DNA from: JBBDWZ01 sp050732575
GTDB taxonomy: Bacteria > Gemmatimonadota > Gemmatimonadetes > Longimicrobiales > RSA9
Length of the DNA: 20,873 nt
Direction: 5' to 3'
Assembly (NCBI GenBank): GCA_050732575.1
Contig: JBOHRF010000064.1
Coordinates: 1-20,873, forward strand
A model generated the notes under the pieces. The model saw only the letters and a program-made list of their open reading frames with translations, had not been told where the DNA came from and made no database searches. Numbering within the stretch: position 1 is the stretch's first letter; each line of letters opens with the position of its first letter. A program made the translations under genes and the position numbers. Below, one piece after another: positions 1 to 7,127 of this stretch.

Positions 1-1600
1 GCATGGTAGTGAACGGGCGTACCGTGAATCTTGCCGCTGCACCGCCCGGCGGACGTGCGGGCGGTGCGCCGCCCAGTGAGCCCATCGTCACCGGTCTCCG
101 ATCGACAGTGGCGCGCGTGCTGCTGCCCACACCTATTGCGGCCGGCGCTGCCGGCACACTCGAGATCGATTGGAACTTCAAGTTGCCCGGCGGTCCAGGT
201 ACCGGACATCGCATGACCATGCGTTGGGCCGATACGCTGTATCAACCCACGCAGTGGTATCCGCGGGTTGCGGTCTACGACGATCTGCGCGGTTGGGACC
301 GCGAGCTGTACCTCGGACCCTCCGAGTTCTACAACAACTTCGGTCGCTTCGATGTGCGCATTGATGTGCCCGCCGGTTGGATCGTGAGTGGCACGGGCGT
401 GCTGCAGAATCCACAGGAAGTTCTGACCCCCACGGCGCGAGCACGACTTGCACGCGTGCTGGACACGGATTCCATCACGACCATTGTCGGTTCCGATGAA
501 GTGGGACCGGGTCAGGCCACGGCACCGGGTGAGCGGCTGGTCTGGCATTTCGTGGCCGACACGGTCAACGACTTCGCGTGGGCTACCGCGCGGAAGTATG
601 TGTGGCGCGCTACGCGCGCGACCATCCCGGGCAAGGGGCGCGTGCCCATTCACATGGTGCACCTGCCCGGCCGCGCCAACGCGTACGAATACGCAGGCCG
701 CATCGCGCGCCATGCACTCGAGTTCTATTCCAAACTCTGGATGCCGTACTCCTTCCCGCAGCTCACGTTACAGGATGGACCGAGCGCCGGCATGGAGTAC
801 CCGATGGTCATCAATTCCAATCAGGGCGCCGCCGATCACGAGGCCGCACACCAGTGGTGGCCCATGACGGTCAGCAACAACGAAACGTTGTTCGGCTGGA
901 TGGATGAGGGTTTCGATCAATACATGAACATCCTGTCCGCTGCCGATACCGCCGGGCAACGCCCTTCGCTGGATGGCTGGGCCAGAGCTACGGACAGATC
1001 AGTGGCAACGAAGCCGAGCCGCCCATGATGTGGAACGCAAATTACGGCGGACCACAATACGGCTTCCAGACCTACGGCAAGACGCCGCTCCTGCTCTCCA
1101 TGTTGGGTGGTGTGGTGGGTGATAGCGCAGTCTGGCGAGCGCACAGTGACTGGGCCAAAGCCTGGCGCTTCAAACATCCCGCGCCCTGGGACTACATGTT
1201 CTTCATGAACAACGCGCTGAAGCAGGACCTGGGCTGGTTTTGGTACTACTGGTTGTTCACCACGGAATCATCGGATGGCTCCATCCAGAGCGTGCGCACC
1301 GTTGCAACGCGTACCACGGTCACGGTGCGTCAGGATGGGCAGATGCCGGCGCCCGTGGTGCTGCGCGTGCAATTCGCAGCCACCGGTCCGGCCGTTCGCA
1401 TGATGCCCAACAGTGTGCGCATTGATGCCAATACCGTGGACGTAACATTCCCCGTGAATGTGTGGTTTGCTGGCAGTCGTACGTTCGCTGCGGTCCTGGA
1501 TTTCGGCGGCCGTAGTATCGAGAAGATCACACTGGACCCACGCGGGCGGTTTCCGGATCGGAATCCTGCGGATAATGTGTGGAGCAAGCCAACCAGTTAG
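1..1600 (+). pseudogene. M1 family zinc aminopeptidase, 5' truncated and frameshifted
   Basis: Two adjacent reading frames together make the catalytic and C-terminal parts of an M1 (gluzincin) peptidase, probably secreted. The first frame (3-1028) has the exopeptidase loop AGMEYP at residues 262-267, the zinc motif HEAAH at 279-283 and the third zinc ligand in WMDEGF (Glu302). The second frame resumes with LGQSYG and carries a YGGPQYGFQTYGK stretch that likely holds the catalytic tyrosine, ending at TAG 1598-1600. Continuity is restored if one base, probably a C, is added near 977: RPSLDG is then followed directly by LGQSYGQISGNEAEPP. Most of the N-terminal domain lies upstream of the window. 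The single-base lesion may be an assembly error or genuine; both halves still look well conserved, so decay, if real, is recent. A relic of a related gene tail lies at 9862-9989. Confidence 0.88.
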
Positions 1601-1616
1601 TTACATCGCACATGAA

Positions 1617-1760
1617 CGGATTGAGGAAATAGGATTAGGGGGAGGATTAGGGTAGTAGGGACCGATGCCGTCCATGCAACTGTGCTCCGCGACGAGCGGA
1701 GTTGCGCGCACAGCATCGCTCCCTACCACCCTCCCCCCTCCCCCCTAATCCTATGTCCTC
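1617..1760. repeat. G-rich palindromic repeat, copy 1
   Basis: This is an imperfect inverted repeat of about 140 bp in the space between the M1 gene and the convergent cyclophilin gene. The left arm begins gaggaaataggattagg (1623) and the right arm ends cctaatcctatgtcctc (1760), which pair in 16 of 17 positions. Inner arms agggaccgatgc and gcatcgctccct also pair, and the centre has a small stem (gcaact/agttgc) around cgcgacgagcgg. Read on the minus strand, the right arm has G-runs of 6, 6, 3 and 3 separated by short loops, a strict G-quadruplex pattern. It resembles REP/MITE-type non-autonomous repeats in design, but no named family was recognised. Confidence 0.85.
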
Positions 1761-1828
1761 GATCCATTCCGACTTTCGCACTCGATTACCGACACGACCG
1801 AAGTTGGGTGTCAGCGCAGCTACAGACT

Positions 1829-1968
1829 GAGGAAATAGGATTAGGGGGAGGATTAGGTGGTAGGGACCGATGCCGTCCATGCAACTATGCTCGCGACGAG
1901 CGGAGTTGCGCACACAGCATCGGTCCCTACCACCCTCCCCCTCCCCTTAATCCTATTTCCTGAATCCG
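1829..1968. repeat. G-rich palindromic repeat, copy 2
   Basis: A second copy of the repeat follows copy 1 in direct orientation after a 68-bp spacer that shows nothing else recognisable. Arms are gaggaaataggattagg (1829) and ttaatcctatttcct (to 1961). The centre cgcgacgagcggagttgc is identical to copy 1 and other positions differ by single substitutions and small indels. On the minus strand the right arm gives G-runs 4-5-3-3 (aaggggagggggaggg), a strict quadruplex pattern. The outer flanks acggattga (1617) and tgaatccgt (1961) are themselves inverted, so the pair forms one nested 350-bp palindromic block. Because it lies just after the cyclophilin stop codon, it would be in the 3' untranslated part of that transcript. 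Confidence 0.85.
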
Positions 1969-1986
1969 TAAACGATGACGCACGTG

Positions 1987-2682
1987 TTAGCGACACGTCC
2001 GAACAGGCGCGATGACACACGCGCGCAGCAATCGGTCCAGCAGCGGGTATTCCCGATCGAGATACGCATTGCCGCCCTGTTCGATCGGGCCCTGCCGCCC
2101 CTGCCGCATGCCGCTGCCCGATCGCTCGCCGTATCCTGAATACAGCCTGTCCACCACGTCCATCCCTTGCACGACACGACCCAACATAGTGAAGGGCTCG
2201 GCATCGTTGCGACTGTTGTCGCCCAGATTGATGTAGATCTGCGTGAGCCGCGTGTTGGGCCCCATCTGAGCGAAGGCAAACGTGCCGCGCTGATTGTGCG
2301 CGCGCGGTGCATCGTCTCGCAGCTGACGACTGCGCCAGGCCGCCGTTACCGCCGGATCACCCGGCAGACCAAATTGCACGATGTAATTCGGATTCACCCG
2401 GTGGAAGCGCGCGTCGTCATAAAACCCCAAGCGGGCCAGGTTGTAAAAACGATCCGCGCCCAGTGGCGCCCACTCGCGGATCACCTCGAGCACGAACGAC
2501 CCTTTGCTGGTTTCGAAGCGGATGCGTGAAACCGGTGGCGCCGGTTTCGACCACTCTGTGTTGGCGGGATCGAGCAAGAGCTCGCGCGAGCGCGTAACGC
2601 CCGCCGACGTGGCACACGATTGAGCAAAGCAGACCAGCAACGCCACGCCCACCATGCGGATCGGTCCATCTCCCCGGGTCAT
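1987..2682 (-). CDS. cyclophilin-type peptidyl-prolyl cis-trans isomerase, putative lipoprotein
   Basis: The 231-residue protein has an N-terminal hydrophobic segment ending in a possible lipobox (AQSC, Cys23), then a cyclophilin domain from about residue 52 to 185. Recognisable family elements are FETSKGSFVLEV, ADRFYNLARLGFYDDARFHRV, the GTFAFAQMG strand and the INLGDN and FTMLGRVVQGMDVVDRL segments. The likely role is proline isomerisation during folding of exported proteins. The long insert and tail after residue 186, rich in Gly and Arg, are not typical of the core family. ATG at 2680-2682 is preceded by AGGAG (minus strand of 2693-2697), and it overlaps the TGA of the upstream ABM gene by 4 bp, so the two are probably translationally coupled. 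A decayed duplicate of the 3' end is at 10022-10222. Confidence 0.9.
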   Translation of the reverse strand: MTRGDGPIRMVGVALLVCFAQSCATSAGVTRSRELLLDPANTEWSKPAPPVSRIRFETSKGSFVLEVIREWAPLGADRFYNLARLGFYDDARFHRVNPNYIVQFGLPGDPAVTAAWRSRQLRDDAPRAHNQRGTFAFAQMGPNTRLTQIYINLGDNSRNDAEPFTMLGRVVQGMDVVDRLYSGYGERSGSGMRQGRQGPIEQGGNAYLDREYPLLDRLLRACVIAPVRTCR

Positions 2683-2987
2683 CCGTTTTCTTCTCCTGAC
2701 AATCCATGGCCGCCGATGGGCACGGTTTCCACGCGGTTGCTGAATCCAGCTATGAGCGGCCGCCCCTTGGCAATGGCGGCTTGCACAGAGGGTGATCGTA
2801 GCGACGCCTTGTGGCTGGCTTGATTGTCCCAGACTTCAGTGATCCAGAGCGCGTCGCGATCGGCTGGATCTTCGGCAATGACATAACTGAGGCAACCAGG
2901 TAAGCGCTTCGTGCCTTCGAGCAGAATCGCGGCCAGCGCGTCACGCTTCCCGGCTACCGCCGTCACCTTGCCGATCAATCCGTACAT
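2679..2987 (-). CDS. antibiotic biosynthesis monooxygenase (ABM/YgiN-like) family protein
   Basis: The 102-residue product starts MYGLIGKVTAVAGKRDAL and has the pattern of a single ABM ferredoxin-like barrel: a first strand, a helix leading to LPGCLSYVIAEDPAD, the strand ALWITEVWDNQASHKASL, then a helix ending in the FSNRVETVPIGG strand. Family members include quinol monooxygenases (YgiN) and small heme- or quinone-active dimers, so the substrate cannot be fixed. The ATG at 2985-2987 was chosen because homology begins there; an upstream in-frame ATG (3035) would add 16 residues without family character. The stop overlaps the cyclophilin start (ATGA), so the two form an operon of ABM then cyclophilin. 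Confidence 0.85.
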   Translation of the reverse strand: MYGLIGKVTAVAGKRDALAAILLEGTKRLPGCLSYVIAEDPADRDALWITEVWDNQASHKASLRSPSVQAAIAKGRPLIAGFSNRVETVPIGGHGLSGEENG

Positions 2988-3113
2988 GGCCGCGGTCCAC
3001 CCAGTTGAAGGTGGGATAATGGGCCGAAACCCCATCGCTCAGCCCGGCGAAATCCCGGCTGCCAGCTCGAGTCAGGAGAATAGCGCAATCACACGTCACG
3101 TTCCACAGGCGCG

Positions 3114-3200
3114 ATGGATGGACTCGCGAAAGCCACGACCGACGCCGTATCCGCGCCGCCCCGTGAACGCTGGTGGCAGCTTCTTCTCCAGGCCTGGGAT
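3114..3200 (+). pseudogene. 5' fragment of an OxlT-like transporter gene
   Basis: From ATG 3114 the DNA is nearly identical to the first roughly 70 bp of the intact transporter gene at 10646, with only scattered substitutions. Translation gives MDGLAKATTDAV followed by SAPPRERWWQLLL, matching the transporter N-terminus, then diverges (QAWDPITDNK) and stops within a dozen codons. The remaining 420 codons are absent. The short stretch upstream, 2988-3113, shows only a cagcgcag-rich spacer and a tcaggagaatag string that recurs as acaggagaatag at about 10242, so it may also be part of the duplicated block. This is a truncated duplicate and not a gene. Confidence 0.85.
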
Positions 3201-3226
3201 CCGATAACAGATAACAAATAACGGAT

Positions 3227-3347
3227 TAACGGACGGGCAGGAACACGAGCACGCCTACGATTATGATGACGATGACGATCCGATTACGAGTCGTTGTCGG
3301 ATCGTCATCGTAATGGTAGGCGTGCTCGTGCTCCTGCTCGTCCGTTA
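3227..3347. repeat. 121-bp near-perfect hairpin
   Basis: The left arm (3227-3283, starting taacggacgggcagg) and right arm (3297-3347, ending gctcgtccgtta) are complementary over 51 aligned positions with four mismatches. The left arm carries one extra gacgat unit, consistent with slippage. The loop is 13 nt. The element lies 13 bp beyond the P460 stop codon, so on the minus strand it could act as terminator or 3' stabiliser of the 8882-3361 gene run. It is preceded by a short ataac repeat (3204-3220). Its sequence is unrelated to the G-rich palindromes, but it also borders a taacggatt string. Confidence 0.85.
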
Positions 3348-3360
3348 GGATGTTCCCGTC

Positions 3361-3891
3361 TTATCGCGGGCGCGTGCTGAAAAGGTAACCGCCTCCAGCC
3401 GCTGTCTGATGACACGACTGACACATCTGCACTCGTCCCGCGACCTCGACTTTACCCTGCGGGTCATGCTTGGCAAAAAACCAGTCCTGATGCTGTGCAT
3501 CGTAGCCCTGCACCCTGTACATCGTGGTGATCGCAGCCAGCGTGCTGTCCGGCATGTAATTCTCCTTCACGATGAGGGCGCCAGGCGGCATGTTCTGCGC
3601 TCCGTTGGTCAGCGCATCGAGGGCCAGATCGTTCACGTACGTGGTGAGCAGCATGCCGTGCGGTTCGGTCCCCTTATAGAGTCTGTCCTTGCCCGGCCAC
3701 AGCCGCCAGTTCTGCGAGTAATCGACCTGACGCAAGTACGCCCAGAGCGCAGCCGCAGTCGTGTCGGGCAGGTTGGACGTCGCGGGCGCTGCGGCTTGCG
3801 GTGCGGTTTGTTCGGGAGTCCCGCTATCCTGGCCGCCGCGGCACGCCGCGGCCAGGCTCACCATTGTTACAAACCATAGTTGAGCGCGCAT
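3361..3891 (-). CDS. cytochrome P460 family heme lipoprotein
   Basis: The 176-residue product has an N-terminal hydrophobic stretch ending in a lipobox (SLAAAC, Cys17), a Pro/Ala/Thr-rich linker, and a P460 domain from about residue 45. Diagnostic segments are GTEPHGMLLTTYVNDLALDA, PPGALIVKENY, and the C-terminal heme c site CQSCH (157-161). In the P460 family a lysine crosslinks the heme and known members oxidise hydroxylamine or handle nitric oxide; Lys109 in GALIVKENY is a candidate, but this is inference. ATG 3891 has AGGAG about 9 nt upstream; an in-frame extension to 4026 lacks signal character and would run into the regulator gene. It lies 98 bp downstream of the regulator and is probably the last gene of that operon. 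Confidence 0.88.
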   Translation of the reverse strand: MRAQLWFVTMVSLAAACRGGQDSGTPEQTAPQAAAPATSNLPDTTAAALWAYLRQVDYSQNWRLWPGKDRLYKGTEPHGMLLTTYVNDLALDALTNGAQNMPPGALIVKENYMPDSTLAAITTMYRVQGYDAQHQDWFFAKHDPQGKVEVAGRVQMCQSCHQTAAGGGYLFSTRPR

Positions 3892-3989
3892 GATGCAACT
3901 CCTTGCGAGAGGGCAGATGGTGGTGGGCGTCTTCGCGGTGCGGCAGTAGCGTTCCAACCAGTTCGTCGATACACACGTAAGGCCGAGTG

Positions 3990-5330
3990 TTATTGGTCCA
4001 GCCCGTACTCCCGCATTTTGCGCCACAACGTGGTTCTGCTCATGCCCAGCGAATCGGCCGCGCGCGCGCGCACACCTTCGGCTTTGCTGAGCGCCTCGCG
4101 GATCATGTCGATCTCCTCTTGCGGATCGATCCCGGTCCGATAGCGCGAGGCCGCCTCGGCGAGGTCACTGCCTCTGACCTGCTCGGGCAGGTGGTGCGCC
4201 TCGATGCGTCGGCCGGCAGCCCGGATGGCTGCGCTTTCAATCGTGGCAAACAGTTCCCGTATGTTGCCCGGCCAGTCGTACGCACGCAGCAAGCGAATCG
4301 CATAGGGCGAGATACTGGCGACCCCGGGCGCGGGCATACGTTCGCGCGCCCGCCGCAGGGCCGCGTCCGCGAGCAGCGGAATGTCCGCGGCACGTTCGCG
4401 TAAGGGCGGCAAGGCGATGCCGAATACGTTCAAGCGGTAGAACAGGTCTTCGCGGAAGCGGCCTGCGCGCACTTCGTCGCGCAGCTCACGGTTCGTGGCG
4501 GCTACAATGCGCACGTCGACCTTGAGTGGCCGCACTTCACCGACGGGCGTGATCTCGCCGTCCTGCACTGCGCGCAACAGTCGCTGTTGCAGGCGCAGGC
4601 TCATGTCCGCCACCTCATCGAGGAACAGCGTGCCGCCATCGGCTGCGGCCAGTAGACCCCGCTTGTCGCGCACGGCACCAGTGAAGGCGCCGCGCACGTG
4701 GCCGAACAACTCCGACTCGAGCAGACCGTCCGCCAGTGCGGCACAGTTGACCGGGATGAACACCCGCGTGGCCCGCGCGGACAGCTCGTGGATGGCGCGC
4801 GCGATCAGCTCTTTTCCCGTGCCCGTCTCGCCCGTGACGAGTACCGTGCTGTGCATGGGCGCCACCTGGCGCACGGCGTCGAACACGCGGCGCATTCCGC
4901 TGGAATGCCCGACCATGCCGGGCACGGGTCCACTGTCGCGCGTGGCACGACCGGGGTGACGCTCCAGCAGCTCGGCCACTTTGGCGGCCAGCACATCGGG
5001 GTCAACCGGCTTGGTCAGAAAGTCATCGGCAGCGAGATGCAGCGACTGCACGACGGCGTCGACCGTGCTGAACCCCGAGATCATGAGCACGGGTATGTCT
5101 TCGCCGCGTTTGCGCAGGATCTCGAGCAAGGAAATGCCGTCCACGCCGGGCATGCGCACATCGAGCAGCAGCAGGTCGAAGGCGCCGTCCTGCAGAGCTT
5201 GCGCCGCCTGTGCCGCATCTGCCGCAGCGTGTACATCGTAGCCTTCCTGGCGCAGCAATTCGGAGATGGACAGCCGAAAGGTGCGATCATCGTCCACCAC
5301 CAGAAGCCGGCGCGCCAGCACGGTGCTCAC
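3990..5330 (-). CDS. NtrC-family sigma-54-dependent response regulator
   Basis: The 446-residue protein has three domains. A receiver (about 8-122) has acidic residues VVDDD, phospho-acceptor Asp57 in LLLLDVRMPG, and Lys in LTKPVD. An AAA+ sigma-54 activator domain (about 139-370) has Walker A GETGTGKE (167-174), the sigma-54 contact loop GAFTGA (214-219), Walker B GGTLFLDEV (232-240) and an arginine-finger region. A Fis-type helix-turn-helix lies near the end (about 415-444). It should activate sigma-54 promoters when phosphorylated by the kinase encoded just upstream. Start: GTG 5330 overlaps the kinase TGA by 4 bp (GTGA); another GTG at 5354 would add eight residues, and neither has a strong ribosome site. 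No convincing -24/-12 promoter was seen in the window. Confidence 0.95.
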   Translation of the reverse strand: MSTVLARRLLVVDDDRTFRLSISELLRQEGYDVHAAADAAQAAQALQDGAFDLLLLDVRMPGVDGISLLEILRKRGEDIPVLMISGFSTVDAVVQSLHLAADDFLTKPVDPDVLAAKVAELLERHPGRATRDSGPVPGMVGHSSGMRRVFDAVRQVAPMHSTVLVTGETGTGKELIARAIHELSARATRVFIPVNCAALADGLLESELFGHVRGAFTGAVRDKRGLLAAADGGTLFLDEVADMSLRLQQRLLRAVQDGEITPVGEVRPLKVDVRIVAATNRELRDEVRAGRFREDLFYRLNVFGIALPPLRERAADIPLLADAALRRARERMPAPGVASISPYAIRLLRAYDWPGNIRELFATIESAAIRAAGRRIEAHHLPEQVRGSDLAEAASRYRTGIDPQEEIDMIREALSKAEGVRARAADSLGMSRTTLWRKMREYGLDQ

Positions 5331-7099
5331 GTCGAGCCCCGGCCACTGCGCCACGTGTCGGACTGCGCAACCGCGGCCCGCGTGCTGATGGGCAACTCGA
5401 TGCGGAAGCGCGCGCCGGCTGAGTCGAGATTACTGGCCGTAAGCCGGCCCCCGTAGCGGCGCACCAGCCCCTCGGCAATGAATAAACCGAGTCCTACGCC
5501 CTGCACACCACTCTTGGTGGTGACGAAAGGATCGAAGATTCGAGTCAGCACCTCGTTCGCGATGCCCGGTCCATCATCCAGGACGTCGATGGTAAGCGTG
5601 CGCCGATCATCGTGCATGGCGATGGTGATGTTGCCACCGTTCGGCATGGCTTCGCGCGCGTTCTGCACCAGACTGAGCAGCACCTGCTTGAGGACATCAG
5701 GTGCTATGGACACCACCACGTCTTCAGCGGCCACCACAGTAGTCGGCCAGCGCAAGGCGGCCTCGCCGGCCTGCAGCACTTCGGCCGTACGCAGGACGAT
5801 GTCACCTGCGTCGCAGCGGCTCGCGGCCGGATCGATGGGACGATTGAGATCGAGCATTTGCTCTGCCAGCTCGTGCATGCGCAACAGTTCGTCTATGGCC
5901 AGATCCGCGAACCGTACAACCTCCATGCGATCCTTCGCGCCTCGACGAATGACCTCCAGGCAGTTGCGGATATTCGCGACCGGATTACGTATCTCGTGCG
6001 CAAGCTCCGTGACCAGACGTCCGGCAGCCGTCAGTCGATCGCGCTGAATCAGCTCGGCTTGCAAAGCCTGCAGGCGCTCACGCTCCGCGCGCAGCTCCGC
6101 GTTAGCGCCATGCAATTCATCGAGTCGAGCGGCCAACGTTGCCCGCATGTGCTCGAAGGCACGATTCATACGCGCGATCTCGCGCAGGCGAGGCCGCGGC
6201 AAGGACGTGTCGAAGCGGCCGGCCGCAACTTGATCGGCGGCAGCAGCCAGGTTGGCGACTGAATGAGAAATCGCGACCGTGGCCAGCGCGGCCAGCAGCA
6301 ATGCCAGAGTCAGCGCCACGACACCTGCGGCCAGGCCGACCCTTCTCAGCTGGGGCAGGATTGCAAGTTGCTGCGTCAGCGAGAAAGCGAATACCACGCG
6401 ACCCGCGCTGCCCAGCGGTGCTGCGACCGTACACCATTCCTCATTGCCAGCTTTGCCCAACCGCTGCTCGCCAGCGGCGTCACTCGCCACCCGTAACAGC
6501 GCTGCCGCAATGCTGTCGGGCACAGTGCTGGTTGCGATCTCGCCGTTGGATAGGACCAGGATTACCTGGGCGGCGGTCAAGCCGGCCAACGTGCTGGCGG
6601 CCGCGGCATCGAAGGGCAGTGCGACTCCAGCGATGGCGATGATCCGATTGTCGCGCACGACGGGCGCAAGGGCGGCGTGGTAGATGCGACCGCGGTGCGC
6701 CACGTAGTCCACGGGCATGCCACCCTCAGCTGCGATCTTGAACAAGGCCGCGCCCGGAGCTGGGCCGAGCAAGGCCTTCCCGTTCAGGTCGAGCAGGATG
6801 CCCGTTTCTCCAGGGGGCAGCTGCATGGACTGCAAAACCGCAACGGCTTCCTGCGGCGAGCGCAGGAACGCGTTCGCAAGTGCGCCCGTCGAGCTCAACT
6901 CCTTGGCATGCATCATCAACGCATCGCCGCGCGCGGCGCTGCGGTCCGCCAGGCGAACGGGTGCGAGCGCGAGGTCAGCCCGTGCCTGATCTTCCAGCTC
7001 GCGTCCGACCCTGTGGTCCAGCCAGGCGCCGGCCGGCACCAGCGCGATCAAAAGCGCCAGGGCAAACCCAACCAGAAGACTCGTCTTGAGACTCGGCAT
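5327..7099 (-). CDS. membrane sensor histidine kinase
   Basis: The 590-residue protein has a transmembrane segment at about 7-27, a 225-residue extracytoplasmic region probably of dCache/PAS-like fold (contains GETGILLDLNGKALLG and IYHAALAPVVRDNR), a second transmembrane segment at about 254-278, a HAMP domain, a coiled coil (about 312-355), then a kinase core. The core has the H-box ELAHEIRNP with phospho-acceptor His368, the N-box LVQNAREAMPNGG, the G1 box DDGPGI (508-513), FDPFVTTK and the G2 box GVGLGLF. ATG 7097-7099 follows an AGGTGG site at suitable distance. It overlaps the regulator start and begins 28 bp after the repeat lipoprotein, so all three are likely cotranscribed. The ligand is unknown. 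Confidence 0.95.
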   Translation of the reverse strand: MPSLKTSLLVGFALALLIALVPAGAWLDHRVGRELEDQARADLALAPVRLADRSAARGDALMMHAKELSSTGALANAFLRSPQEAVAVLQSMQLPPGETGILLDLNGKALLGPAPGAALFKIAAEGGMPVDYVAHRGRIYHAALAPVVRDNRIIAIAGVALPFDAAAASTLAGLTAAQVILVLSNGEIATSTVPDSIAAALLRVASDAAGEQRLGKAGNEEWCTVAAPLGSAGRVVFAFSLTQQLAILPQLRRVGLAAGVVALTLALLLAALATVAISHSVANLAAAADQVAAGRFDTSLPRPRLREIARMNRAFEHMRATLAARLDELHGANAELRAERERLQALQAELIQRDRLTAAGRLVTELAHEIRNPVANIRNCLEVIRRGAKDRMEVVRFADLAIDELLRMHELAEQMLDLNRPIDPAASRCDAGDIVLRTAEVLQAGEAALRWPTTVVAAEDVVVSIAPDVLKQVLLSLVQNAREAMPNGGNITIAMHDDRRTLTIDVLDDGPGIANEVLTRIFDPFVTTKSGVQGVGLGLFIAEGLVRRYGGRLTASNLDSAGARFRIELPISTRAAVAQSDTWRSGRGST

Positions 7100-7127
7100 G
7101 CGCGCACCACCTGGACCGCCAGATCCA

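Noticed and set aside
1632..1660. TTAGGG strings resembling telomere repeats
   Set aside because: They are part of the left arm of a bacterial palindromic repeat, occur only a few times and are not tandem hexamers.
1647..1963. Open frames across the repeats on both strands
   Set aside because: They arise from palindromic low-complexity DNA, have Pro/Arg/Gly-rich composition and no ribosome sites.
1617..1968. CRISPR array or tRNA-like structure in the repeat block
   Set aside because: There are only two long, palindromic copies and one spacer, with no cas genes nearby and no cloverleaf.
3892..4026. 45-residue upstream extension of the P460 protein
   Set aside because: It would bury the lipoprotein signal and overlap the regulator gene end; the ATG at 3891 has a good AGGAG.
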